DNA of 64,000 nt from Bettongia penicillata ogilbyi (taxonomy: Eukaryota > Chordata > Mammalia > Diprotodontia > Potoroidae). The position numbers were made by a program, and so were the translations under genes. Positions 44,699-55,364 of this stretch are shown piece after piece. The notes beneath the pieces were generated by a model. It was not told where the DNA came from. It was given only the letters and a program-made list of their open reading frames with translations, and did no database searches. The stretch lies in the NCBI GenBank assembly GCA_023548195.1, contig JAJHZJ010000808.1, forward strand, positions 6,042,889-6,106,888, written 5' to 3'. Every line of letters begins with the position of its first letter. Within the stretch, counting starts at the first letter, position 1.

Positions 44699-45155
44699 GA
44701 ATCACTTAAGTTTTGATATATAAATATGATGGAATAATATTATACTGCAAGAAATGATTTTTTAAAAAAGTAACTGTAATGACTTGAATAAACGGATGCA
44801 AAGTGAAGTGAGCAGAACCATATCATAGCGATAATCACCTATGGAATGTTTAGGAACTCTGACCAACACAATGGCCAACCATCGTTCCAAAGGACTTAGG
44901 ATAAAACCTGCTATCTACTTTCAGACAGACTGCTGATGGATTCAGAGTGCAGACAGAAGTATCTTTTCTTTTCCTTTCTCTTTTCTTTCTTTTTCTTTGC
45001 TTTTGGACATAGCTGGTGCAGGAATTTGTTTTGCATGACTATAAATATTTGTCATGGGTTTTATTTTTCTTGTCTTTTCAATGGGTGGAGAAGGAGGAAA
45101 AGGGAGGGAGAGAATTTAGAACTGAAAATAAAAAAAGTTAATGAAAAATGTATTG
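44699..45155 (+). mobile_element. L1 3' fragment, second half of the split copy
   Basis: Continues the L1 at 44058-44283 (ATATGATGGAATAATATTAT, then AGTGAAGTGAGCAGAACCA) into the 3' UTR and ends in an A-rich stretch near 45155 (GAGAGAATTTAGAACTGAAA). Together the halves show that the intervening repeat inserted after this L1. Confidence 0.75.
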
Positions 45156-45904
45156 TTCTAATCTTAAAAAAATTAATTTCCTTTTAACTACTTAGTTTCT
45201 CCCTTAAGGATCAGTTGGAGCTCTAATATCCATTAAAGAGTACCGTCCAAGCACAGAGGCCGCTATCATCATTGAAGCATAGTGGGCAGCAATTAACATT
45301 TCTACACTGTAAATCAAATTGAAAACTCATGTAAGAAAGGCTTATTCCAGACTGAAATATTTTTATAACACTTCATTGTGCCTGAAAAGAATTGTAGAGG
45401 TCTAATTAGGCCTGGGGAGGCCCACAAAAAGCTTGTTTCTGAGACCTTTGACTTTATAGACTGAACACTATAGGCTACTGTATATTTTAATATATGCAGG
45501 GAGACAATTAAGATAGCTCTAGTTATGGTTTTGGAAAATAATCTGGGCAATGCTCAACAGTGCAGAATGACCTTTTTTCTGTGGAAAACCAAACCAACAT
45601 GGCATTTTTGGAAATGTTTCATTTTGTGTAGAGGATGCAGAAAACCAACCATATGAAACCACTCAATGAAAGAGAATAAAGTTGTGTAAAATTTTGAGAT
45701 TCTCAGGAGAGGAGTAAAAGCTTGTGAAACAAAATTTTCTGCAAAGATTGCCCCTTCAACACTTTTCAGCTAAGCATTCTTGGATAAAAATTGGGTCATC
45801 ATTTAAGTGGGATCATATTAAACTTATACTTTAAACTGGTGGCCAAGTCACTATATTCTGAGGATGTCAGTGAAGCTCACTGTTTCATTTTTTAATTTTC
45901 AAAA
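45156..45904. other. Single-copy segment, possible conserved non-coding DNA
   Basis: About 750 bp, non-repetitive and AT-rich, with homeodomain-like cores (CAATTAACA at 45291, TCTAATTAGG at 45402). Exon structure absent. Confidence 0.35.
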
Positions 45905-45971
45905 ACAGAATACAAGAACTTTAAAGATGGACTGTCTTTTTATAAATAAGAAAGCTGAGGTCTAGAATGGT
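45905..45971 (-). mobile_element. CORE-SINE remnant, antisense
   Basis: TATAAATAAGAAAGCTGAGG and TCTAGAATGGTGACCTAAT, directly beside repeat copy B. Confidence 0.45.
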
Positions 45972-46388
45972 GACCTAATTGATAAGCACTAAGGTAAGAC
46001 AGATTGATTTAACCTTGATGAATATTTAGTATTCTGAGCAACATTCTAGGTCATGAAAATGAAGACTTTGCTTTTGAGGTTTTGTCAATTATCAGAAATC
46101 CTTCAAAGTTAATATTGTGAAAATGAAAACTGGAAAGGGAAAATGTTGCCCTTAATCTTTCTGTTCTTTCTCAAGATTTGTTTTTCCATTCTGATATGTA
46201 ATATGTGGTCTAATTGTTGATCTGAAAAATGAAGACAAAGAGAGTGATGATAAAATAAGAATATTCCCACTAAAACTAACTGAAATTAAATGGAAAAGCC
46301 ATAATGGAACTTCCCTTTAGGTGTAAAATTCAAAAGGGAATCTCCAGATTCTAAATGCTTGTGACTCTAATTACCTTAAATTCTATTT
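45972..46388. repeat. Unidentified interspersed repeat, copy B
   Basis: Second copy of the repeat at 44284-44698, same orientation, visually about 75-80 percent identical with small indels. It sits next to a CORE-SINE remnant, not an L1, so the two copies are independent insertions and not a tandem duplication of one locus. Confidence 0.7.
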
Positions 46389-46504
46389 ATAAAAGTGGTC
46401 TAATGCTTCTCTGTAATCACTGGAAAGTGACAAAATCATGTCTAGTATATCTGGATTATAGCATGACCCAGAAAAATACAGCTTGGAATGTTGATTTTAA
46501 TAAA

Positions 46505-46600
46505 AAAAAATCTAGTTGACATTTATGGAACCATGAAATTTCACCATGTGCCAGAACTGTACAAGGAGATTTAACACATTTGATAGAGCGTAATTTAAGA
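46505..46600 (-). mobile_element. Possible CORE-SINE or L2 tail, antisense
   Basis: CATTTATGGAACCATGAAAT and ACCATGTGCCAGAACTGTAC resemble a CATTTATTGAGC...GTGCCAGGCACTGT tail. Confidence 0.4.
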
Positions 46601-47284
46601 ATTCTTCTTCTTCTTAATTAATTGGCTTGTTTAATTTGAAAACAATTAAAAAAACAATTTAAGAACATCTTCCTGTGGAATATAGTTGTTCTTTACCCTT
46701 GGGGAAGACCAAGAGCTGCAGTGAGTTCTCATTTGAGTCCCAGAATCTCTGTCTTGTTTGTTGATTATGAACAGTCTCCAGATGAGATAAAAGTAGACTT
46801 GATCATGGTCTACTGCAACGATGGCCTTGTCTAACCTTTTTGTAATTGCCTGCTGACAGGCATAGCTGAGAGACGCCCTACATACTGAATCACTGAACAA
46901 AAGCCCTGAGTATCAGCTTATTTCACTAATATGGAATGCTTTAAAATTTGGAGACTTGTCCTGGTATGATAGGAGTTCAGACTTTAAGATTGTTACAACA
47001 CATAGCTATGTGTTGCCATTTTAACCAAAAGGTAATGTACTGACCATAGTGACAAGAATATGCATTTCCTATTGTTTCTCCTGTCATAGTGATGAAATTG
47101 TTCAGATCTAGCCATAGTTTTTTAAATAAGAGATATATTTTGAGAGAGCTAATAGGTTTAGTGGTAGAAATCTGAGGTCAAACATGACAGCAGAGCTAAG
47201 TGACTTTTTGGAGAATCCAATCTGGCTTCATCAAGATTCCATGGTCTTTTACTGATTTATTTCTTGGCAGTAATATGTCAGGCA
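46601..47284. other. Unassigned, no gene seen
   Basis: An 84-codon minus ORF (46646-46900) has no motif. Confidence 0.35.
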
Positions 47285-47400
47285 GAGATAAAGGAGATAA
47301 AAGAAGTCAGAAGATCTGAGTTCGAATTTTAGTTGCTTTCTAATGATTCAATCATTTAATCTCATGTATAATCTAAAGCCCCTTGTAATTTTAAACCCTA
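47285..47400 (+). mobile_element. CORE-SINE remnant
   Basis: AGAAGATCTGAGTTCGAATT and CAATCATTTAATCTCATGTA. Confidence 0.45.
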
Positions 47401-47477
47401 TTATTCTATATGCATTCTGAAATATATAAATCTATTTTTGTGACAACAAATTATTTTATATATGTGTGTATATATCA

Positions 47478-47481
47478 ATGT

Positions 47482-47535
<54 letters not shown>
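47478..47535. repeat. (CA)n(TA)n microsatellite
   Basis: Compound repeat, (CA) about 13 units followed by (TA) about 15 units. Confidence 0.92.
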
Positions 47536-47538
<3 letters not shown>

Positions 47539-47829
47539 TATCGAGTATTTTAAGAATCCTTTCTCAAGTGATTTTCTTTTTTTCAATCTGGCCTCAAAAT
47601 GTTGCCTCTAGATTCATTTTAAGATTAACTTGATTCACCAAAAAGAAGCTACAGTGTAAACTATCTAAAAACTAGAAATGGTTTCCAAAAAATTTTAAGA
47701 GTCCATAAATAAATATTATCTTTTAATTATGATTATATTTTAATATTTTGTTATCAAGAATAAGAATATCAAATATAATCATCTAAAGAGGGAGTTTGAC
47801 AGTATTCCAATCTTATAGTTACCTCTCTC

Positions 47830-48015
47830 TGGGGAATTAAATCATAGGCTTTATAGTTGGAAAGGAATTTAGAGATCATCTAACTCCTTCATTTTAGAAA
47901 TGATATTAAAATGCAATCCCAGAAAGTAAGTGACTTACCACAGGTCATACAGATGCCAAGTAATAGTATTTGAATTTGGGTATTCTAATTCCTTCTCCAG
48001 ATACCTTTTCACTAT
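47830..48015 (-). mobile_element. CORE-SINE (MIR class), antisense
   Basis: TTTAGAGATCATCTAACTCC, AGTAAGTGACTTACCACAGG and GTATTTGAATTTGGGTATTC follow antisense order. Confidence 0.75.
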
Positions 48016-48171
48016 AGATAATTATGGTTATGATATCTGACACTTATATTAAGGCTAAGAAATCTATATTAAGTGTACAGAAATTCAACATAATGGTCCA
48101 AATATACTGAAGATCACTTAAATAGTAAGTGGGAGGTCAAATATTTTTGCTTCCTATGTAAAGCACATCCC

Positions 48172-48440
48172 TAAAATGAGAACTCTTAAGAAGGAACACA
48201 TATATTATATACATATTCATTTATATATATGAATGTGTTTATGCACACATACATTTGTATATATAAATACGCAATACGTATATATATATTTCTTTCTGAG
48301 ATCTCATATATGTATGCAGATATACACATATATATTTCTTTCTAAAAGATATTATATGTGTACATATTTACATATACACAAACACACGCACATAAATGAC
48401 ATATTTGAGGCAAATATATTTGTCCTATGTATGTGTACAT
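48172..48440. repeat. AT/CA-rich degenerate minisatellite, left part
   Basis: Alternating TATA and CACA runs with a recurring motif: AGAACTCTTAAGAAGGA (48179), and in inverse orientation TTTCTTTCTGAGATCTCATA (48288) and TTTCTTTCTAAAAGATATTA (48335). Confidence 0.6.
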
Positions 48441-48672
48441 GCATAGTGCAGTGGATAGAGCATTGGGCCTGGAGTCAGGAAGACCAGAGTTCAAATCCAG
48501 CCTCAGACACTTACTAGCTGTGTGATCCTGGGCAAGACACTTAACTCTGTTTGCCTCAGTTTCCTCATCTGTAAAAAATGCTGGAGAAGGAAATGTCAAA
48601 CCAATCCAGTATCTTTGCTTAGAAAACTCCAAATTAGTTCACAAAAGTCATGCATGTCTGAATAAGAACAAA
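48440..48672 (+). mobile_element. CORE-SINE with long tail
   Basis: TGCAGTGGATAGAGCATTGG head, TGTGTGATCCTGGGCAAGAC core, GGAAATGTCAAACCAATCC tail. Confidence 0.9.
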
Positions 48673-48743
48673 TAAATTCACATCTGTAAATATAAAAATA
48701 CATATTCTGTGCATGCATATATACATATATATGTTTATGTACG

Positions 48744-49257
48744 TGTAGCACCAATGCAGTATTCACAGAGCCCACAGCAGCCATGGATAGCGTGGCACAA
48801 TTCTGAATCACAAAATACAACAGATTCTCTACATGGAAGACAGAACCAAAACATTCATTCAGACACCAGAAAACCAAACCATCATACTAACAAAGAAACC
48901 TATATAACAATGCAGAGGGCAACCGCAGCCCCAGCCCTTCCCTCTGTTAGGTTTCCCACAAACCAGCTCCATTAGACAAATTGCAAATGGGCTCTCCCAC
49001 TCACGCTAGCTGCCTACTCTCTCTTTCCCAGCTCTGACTAGTATGACCAACTTCTTCTCAGCTCTGCCCAGCTCCGCCTCTTGTTCCACCTTTCTTGCTC
49101 CACAAGCTTCTCCCACCACAGGCTTTATGAGACTCAGACTCATGTGACGTAGGCTTCCATGTGACTTAAGCAGGTTACATAGGCCTATTAATGGATGGAG
49201 AAAATCTTTCCATTCCATTAAAAATGCATTAATTCCATTAAAAATACATTAACAACA
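48744..49257 (-). mobile_element. Candidate solo LTR of an endogenous retrovirus
   Basis: A 514-bp GC-richer block inside AT-rich microsatellite DNA. On both strands it starts TG and ends CA (TGTAGCACCAATG ... AACAACA on plus). Read on the minus strand it has a TATATA-like element (TTATATAGG) near two thirds of its length and a T-rich, G-rich tail, the usual U3-R-U5 layout. No protein-coding retroviral sequence lies beside it. The flanking bases GTAC/GTAT are similar but not identical, so the duplication is unproven. Confidence 0.45.
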
Positions 49258-49490
49258 CAGTATAACACACATAAGACAAATACATTTATTTTGAATGTAT
49301 CATATCAGTAAAATGAAATCTCTTAGAAAAGAATATATGCCCACAAATGTATATGTACTTATATTCACATTTATATGAGACCTCTTAGAAAGGAGTACAG
49401 AAATGCTTAAGTATATATGTTCACATACATATATTATATACATATGCACATAGCACAAGCATACATATAATACACATATACGCCTAAGAC
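49258..49490. repeat. AT/CA-rich degenerate minisatellite, right part
   Basis: Carries the same motif as the left part: GAAATCTCTTAGAAAAGA at 49316 and GAGACCTCTTAGAAAGGA at 49377. TATA/CACA runs follow. Confidence 0.55.
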
Positions 49491-49604
49491 TACGTTTGTG
49501 AATTGGCTCATATAAGGAATTCCCAATGAGAAAATTCCCTTTACCAATATGAATCTACCAGTGCATACTGGCATCTGATTGGCAGTTTTTAGTTTTAGAG
49601 AGTT

Positions 49605-49662
49605 TCCTGGGCTACTAAGTCTAAGTGACTTGCCTAAGGGTACATAACTTCTATTGAGATGG
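49605..49662 (-). mobile_element. CORE-SINE core remnant, antisense
   Basis: TAAGTGACTTGCCTAAGGGT followed by ACATAACT. Confidence 0.5.
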
Positions 49663-49884
49663 AAAGTCTAGAATACATGCGTACCTACCTACCTACATGT
49701 ATGTATTTTGTGAAATCATTGATGTGGTATCACAACTCACTCATGCTTGCACATCCTATGCAATTCTTATTTATGTTATCCTACAAATTTACCATAAGGT
49801 CCACCTACCATGCAAGAGTACATTTTAGAGTTCTCTTGCTAAAGCAAGGATAACAAAGAAGGATGTGAGCTGACCATCAGACAG

Positions 49885-49965
49885 AAATGACTCATTTGTA
49901 AAGCTCTTTGTGAATCTCCAAGTGCTATAAAAATCCTAGCTACCATCATCATCATTATTATCCTT
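49885..49965 (+). mobile_element. MAR-type SINE tail
   Basis: TTTGTAAAGCTCTTTGTGAA, CAAGTGCTATAAAAATCCTA and a CATCATCATCAT run. Confidence 0.65.
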
Positions 49966-52189
49966 TGTTTAATCTGAGTAGACTATCTTCTTTTTCAATC
50001 ATACATTTCTTTGACAATGTCCTTTGAACCACTTCTCCTACATAATTCCTCATTTATAATCTGTTGTAGCCCATAAATATTCACAGTATGTCTCCGTTGC
50101 TCTGTGGATGACTCTTAACCAGTTTTTTGGAGACTAATGTTTTGTGATTTACAGTCGTACAATATCACCAGAAGAATGTTGGTGTTAAAAATATGAATCT
50201 TCCTTACAGGGAAAAGCTTGGAGACATCAAAATATCTTTGCAATTTCCCAAAGGCAATCTAGCTGATTCACCTTCGAATCTTCAATTCAGAATGCAGCTG
50301 ATTGTCTATTTATAGTGTCTTTTGAATACACACACATACATACATATATGCGTATGTGTATCGTGTATGATATGTTCTGATGACAAGTTCTATAGAATGT
50401 CCATCTAAATGCATAGCATAACTTGAACGATAGGGATTCTTCATCTACTTGTTTTTTCTGTGTGGATTGTCAGAGCAGAGTCTGTACAGTGATTATAGAA
50501 TTTATCCAGGAAATGTTATGTTCAGGACTTGATGCAATTAGTGCAATGTATTCACAACAGGAGCATTTGGAGAATCTTATTAAAGAATTCATCTTTGATT
50601 TTGCTTTGGAACTCCTCTATGAAAGTGGCAAACACCTTTGGTGAGTCTACAAGTCCATGTTTTATGTAACGCTAGATATTAACAACTCTAGATTCATCAG
50701 ACAAGATTATTTTTGTTATTATATGTTTCAAGGAACCTTGTACAATTTTGGCATAGCCACAGGAGCCATCTTGTTAGAAGAAAGCCTTTAAGGTAACATT
50801 TTGCTTTTCTAAATCAAATTTTTAAAAAAACAATATGTAAATAGCAGTCTCACCTGTTCTAGAGGTAACTGACTGACCAACTAATAAAGCATTGTACTTG
50901 GAGTCAAGAACTGTGTTTGAATCCTGCTTCAGACACTTACCAGCTGTGTAACTGAGCAAATCACTTAACCTCTGACCTTCTCCTGGTAATAACAAAGGTC
51001 CGAGATATTTTCCATATCTTTATTTAGTCTCTTCCTCTCTTTTCAGAAACCCTGTGAATCAATTCCTTAAAATTATATTGATTCCAGCACAACTCTCATC
51101 TTTGTACTTTTGTCAAATTTAGCTACTTTTCTCAATTTTTTGTATTATTACAGGACATCTCCACTTTGTCTATAAGGATATCTAGAACTGTGATGTCAGA
51201 GTCTAAATGTAGTGGTCCCATTCTCCTTAATGGTGAAAAAAGAGTTTGTTATAAACATCTTTGCAGATCTTTTCCACTTTTATCTAGTTTCATCCTTAAA
51301 TGTCCTGAGATGACTCTTCTAAATAGGATTTTTCAACCAGATTTCTCTTAACCATACTTCTTCCATTGTTTCTCCTATTTTATGAGGTAGAGTTGCTCAA
51401 AATTTTCCATCACTCTACTCTGTAAGATTTTGCAACATACTTCATATTCTAAACTGATATGGCCCTTAGTTGCTGTATCTCCTTGCCTACAAGGTAAATC
51501 AAATATTTTCTGACTGAGATGGCTTAGGTTCTTTTGGTCTCCTCTTCATAGTAACTGATTTGCTTCATTTAAATGTTTATATAAGTGCATAACCTCTTCT
51601 CTGTCCATTTCCCATTTTTAAACAATAGCAGCTTGTTGAAATAGGCAAGCTTAGAGTTGTTTTAATTCTTAAATATGTTGGAAAAGAAAGCCCTACTATT
51701 TATAGGCCATGCTCAGATTTTATTTGGGAAGGTATTATATAAATTAAAATCAATATGGTAACAGTTAAATGGTTTTGTCAATTGCTTCAGCAGCTGCTAC
51801 CTGTAGTAAGTTACAGGGAAGCGGTGATGTTTACATATTGGAAATAAACAATGGGCAACTTATGGTAGGTGTCTATAACCCCAGCCATTTAATCACATAA
51901 CTTATTAGCCTCACATGGGTACTACATTAGGTAGTGAGGAGGGAAAGGGATTTAGAAAATGACCAGAGACATTTTAGAGTTTATGTGATTGAATAAAATT
52001 GCCATGGTTTGCAGTTTCCTATATTTAAATAAACAAAACCCCTATTTCTGTCACTAAATAGACTTCCACCTCCCTTTAGAAATTTTCTGGGGGCTTTACT
52101 GACTCCTCTTTCTGGCTGGGACCAGATTTCCTTCTGTCTTCTGCTTTACCAATGTGGTCATAGAGTTCTCACATTAGAATGTGAGGTGA
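49966..52189. other. Mostly unassigned; possible old LINE remnant, plus one SINE
   Basis: T-rich plus-strand text around 50420-51650 resembles the antisense of an old LINE ORF, possibly RTE-like, but I cannot support a family. A SINE lies at 50865-50985. The 73-codon ORF 50423-50644 lacks motifs. Confidence 0.3.
50865..50985 (+). mobile_element. CORE-SINE
   Basis: GTACTTGGAGTCAAGAACTG, TCCTGCTTCAGACACTTACC and CAAATCACTTAACCTCTGAC. Confidence 0.75.
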
Positions 52190-52292
52190 GGGTGAGGGTG
52201 AAGACTGTGGCTATTTTTGCCTTTCATTGTATCTGGGGTTAGGGTAGCTCCAGGCACTTGCTAAGTCCTTAATAAATGCTTGTTGAGATAGA
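52190..52292 (+). mobile_element. L2 3' tip
   Basis: TTTTTGCCTTTCATTGTATC ... GTCCTTAATAAATGCTTGTT is the L2 terminus. Confidence 0.75.
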
Positions 52293-53159
52293 TTCTAGTG
52301 GCCAGAACTGCAAGGAAGCAATTTAAAAAGATTGTGCCTATCTTCCCCCAAGAAACCAAGATCAAATGTCTGACAGAGCTCAGTTTCAAGAGCTAATGGA
52401 ATGTCTCAGGAAGAAAATATAAGAGTCTCTAAACTCTAAGTGCACGCAGGATACTTGGGCTCTGTGTCTCTTCATGCTTGGCCCAGCATTCCATCATGCC
52501 TACCCTATTTTAGAGAGAGGGCCACTGGGATTAGTTTGTTGTAGATTTGCTCTGACTTACCCTCCTATAACCACTTTGTTTTTTTCCCCAGTGAGTTATC
52601 ACTTCACTCCCATGGATTGGTTTGATTTACAAGTGTTTTCCCAGATCACATTCTCTGTGGTGCTCCGCACCTGGTGCTTTCCTTGAGCTCCTAGCAATGA
52701 CTGGTCTGCTGTGTTATCGTTGCTGTAAGTGTTCCCATCTCTGAATGTCCCTGTGTGGTAAAGCAGGAGACTTCCAGGAAGGGGGGTATCCTTCAGGGAA
52801 GATGAAATTGACCAGAAATGTACTTAGTTACAGCTAGGGGGAACTTACAGGTGTGGAGTTAGACACAGAAAGCTCTTTATGGTGTCTCAAATGTAACAGA
52901 AAGATTTTCAAAAGAGGAGAAACCCAATTTAACATTCAAGAATTGAAAACCAAAGCCAGATCTTCATTTACATTTTTATTTGGAGAGGAGCCCTAGTAGA
53001 ATGCACAAGCACTGAATTCTGTGTTTTAAATTTAATTCAAGCTAAGCCAATGTGGCATTAATAGGCAAGAGAGAGAGGAAAACTAAGTTCATTCATTTTG
53101 GGATCTGTCTTTAAATTTGGGGAATGGTTTGTAATGTGTGGGTCCATGTAAGTAAGCCT
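52293..53159. other. Unassigned, no gene seen
   Basis: A polypyrimidine-AG (TTTTTTTCCCCAG near 52580-52591) resembles a splice acceptor, but no coding exon follows that I can support. Confidence 0.3.
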
Positions 53160-53362
53160 GGAGAGAATCATAGGATTAGAAATATAAAGGATCTGAGAGG
53201 TCACTGAGTCTAATTATCTCCTTGTATAGGCCGGGAAACTGAGGTCCAGATATTGAAACAAAGTGCCCAAGGTAAAACAGGCGGTAAGTGGCAAAATCAG
53301 GATTTGAACTCAGGTCTTCTGATTCCAAATGTAAGGTGCTTTTCCCTGCACCTTAGACTGAG
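53160..53362 (-). mobile_element. CORE-SINE (MIR class), antisense
   Basis: GGCCGGGAAACTGAGGTCCA, CAGGATTTGAACTCAGGTCT and TTTTCCCTGCACCTTA. Confidence 0.82.
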
Positions 53363-53775
53363 TCTGAAGTGGATTATCCCATTAGGACACAATAGTCTAC
53401 TTTTGGGAAGGTCTCCTTGTTGGAAATATATACTCCTATAGCATTCTCACGTCAGACTCACAATTAAACTGTCATAATAACATAATGCTGAAGCAGTATG
53501 GTGTTTTGTGTTTTTTCAAAATATCTTTCTAGGAATTATCTTGTTTGAACCTCAGAAATCACCTGGGATCATCCTTAGATGATCCTTAGAGATCATATCC
53601 TTGGACCTATACTCGAATGGTATTTCTAACTTGAAAGAACCTACCAGAGTTTATATCTCATTGTGACAGCCTTCAGGAGCCCAGAGGCACCTCTAGACAG
53701 GAGGAAGTAAAATCCTACTTACAAAATTTTATGTGTAAAATAATCCAGGATTCAGTTAAATGACTTTTGGAGACT

Positions 53776-54012
53776 TTTTGTTCCATCATTTCAGTTGTGT
53801 CCAACTCTTTGTAACCCCATTTGGGTTTTCTTGGCAAAGATACTGCAATGATTTGTCATTTTCTTCTCTAGCTTACTTTACAGAAGAGGAAACTGAGGTA
53901 GACAGGCTTAAGTGACTTGCCCAGAGTCGCACAGCTATTGAGTGTCTGAAGTCAGATTTGAACTGACCTGACTCCAGGTCCAGCTCTATCTATTGTGTGA
54001 CCTAGTTGCCCC
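53776..54012 (-). mobile_element. CORE-SINE with long tail, antisense
   Basis: TTTTCTTGGCAAAGATACTG, GAGGAAACTGAGGTAGACAG and TCAGATTTGAACTGACCTGA, ending at the head complement TAGTTGCCCC. Confidence 0.88.
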
Positions 54013-54015
54013 TTT

Positions 54016-54228
54016 AGAGAAGGTACAGACTACCTGAAAGTGCTGACCTAAGAAGCAGGGCTCTTCTTAGCGCTGCTATTAACTGGCTGTGTGACCAGAG
54101 TCAAATCACTTAATCTTTGGAAATCTCAATTTCCCCACTTATTAAGTAGGTGTAAGGGTATAGGAAGGGTAGAATAAGGGATCTCCAAGGGCCTTTCCAG
54201 CTTAAAAATTTCACAATTCTGACTTGCC
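54016..54228 (+). mobile_element. CORE-SINE (MIR class)
   Basis: GCTGTGTGACCAGAGTCAAA core, AATTTCCCCACTTATTAAGT, tail GGGCCTTTCCAGCTTAAAAA. Confidence 0.75.
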
Positions 54229-54235
54229 TTATATA

Positions 54236-54325
54236 TATCCCAGGCTAATGGAAAGATGAGGCACAGAACCCCATCTCCTGATTCTCAGTCCAGAGCTCTT
54301 TCTGCTACAAGATACAATGCTATCA
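54236..54325 (-). mobile_element. CORE-SINE head fragment, antisense
   Basis: TCTCCTGATTCTCAGTCCAG and CTCTTTCTGCTACAAGAT. Confidence 0.55.
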
Positions 54326-54454
54326 ACTCTCTGGTCCTCAAGCAGTGGTGAAGGAAGCCAATACTTTTCTGGACTCCAATTCCACTCATTCTAGAATACA
54401 GTTCATCTTCTGGCCAATGGAAGCCACTTTTAATTTGTCAAAAAAATCTGAAAT

Positions 54455-54600
54455 AATGTGAATGCATGAATAAAAATTTTCAAGTCCTTACTCTGTACAA
54501 AACATTAGGGACATAAATAGAAAAGCAGAATGGTCCCTCTCTCAAGGAGCTCACATTCAAATGAATGGTGGAGGTAACACACATGGAAGGCTTCAGATGC
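54455..54600 (-). mobile_element. L2 3' end, antisense
   Basis: AAGTCCTTACTCTGTACAAA, GGTCCCTCTCTCAAGGAGCT and CACATTCAAATGAATGG follow the antisense L2 terminus. Confidence 0.7.
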
Positions 54601-54784
54601 AAGTCAGATGTAAAAGTCCCATTAGAGTGTAGTGGTAAAGCAAGTGTTCCAAAAATAAAAATTCTATCAGGTTATTATGTTGAACCATTGAACACTTCCA
54701 AGGACTCTAGTGACAAGAACTTTCTCAGTCTTCAGTAGATGTAGCCATGGCATCTGCAGACGCAATTGCCAGGCTGCATCTTCC

Positions 54785-54960
54785 ATTTGTTGTTGTCCGT
54801 CCTGTATTCTTGAAGAGGACCAATGACAAGTCAATCAGATTTAAGTGAGGCAGAGCTGTGCAAAGTCTCCAGCCTCACTCTCTCCTCCAGAGTCATCAGA
54901 GCCCTGTAGCAAGATATAGGTCATGATGACTGGTCCCTTGGAGTTTGTTCTGAGGGTAAT
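54785..54960 (-). mobile_element. SINE tail fragment of the 23.4-kb type, antisense
   Basis: TTGAAGAGGACCAATGACAA, GAGGCAGAGCTGTGCAAAGT and CTCCAGCCTCACTCTCTCCT align with the distinctive tail at 23398-23560; no core follows. Confidence 0.7.
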
Positions 54961-55074
54961 ATCTATGGGCACTGGGCTAGAAGTGTTGCTGTTCTCAGCA
55001 TGTACAATCTTATCCTAAACACTGAACAATTTCCTTCTGCTATGTGGAAATTGTTTCACTAACAAGAATGGAGA

Positions 55075-55258
55075 TTTGATGTGGATGGGACCTTCAATGT
55101 CATTAAGTCCAATGTCCTTGTTGTGTAGACGATGAACCTGAAACCCGAAAACGTGGAGTGAGTGACCCTGTGAGAGAAGTAACAGAGTGAAGACTTGAAT
55201 CTTGGTCCACTGCTTCCAAGTCTAGGATTCTTTCCATTACATCATGCTTTCTCTCCCT
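55075..55258 (-). mobile_element. CORE-SINE (MIR class), antisense
   Basis: GGGACCTTCAATGTCATTAA, GATGAACCTGAAACCCGAAA and CCACTGCTTCCAAGTCTAGG. Confidence 0.7.
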
Positions 55259-55364
55259 TATTAATGTAAGCTAGTATTATTATGGACTCAATTAGCTTCC
55301 TTATTATTTTTCAAACAATTTCCCCCCATGGTGGACATGTCCTTATTCTAAATACATGGTTATA

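Noticed and set aside
50423..50644. 73-codon ORF with an amphipathic C-terminus
   Set aside because: Likely a chance frame in a possible old antisense LINE remnant; no family recognised.
52560..52720. Polypyrimidine-AG followed by a short open frame, considered as an exon
   Set aside because: No donor site, no homology and no conserved codon pattern visible.
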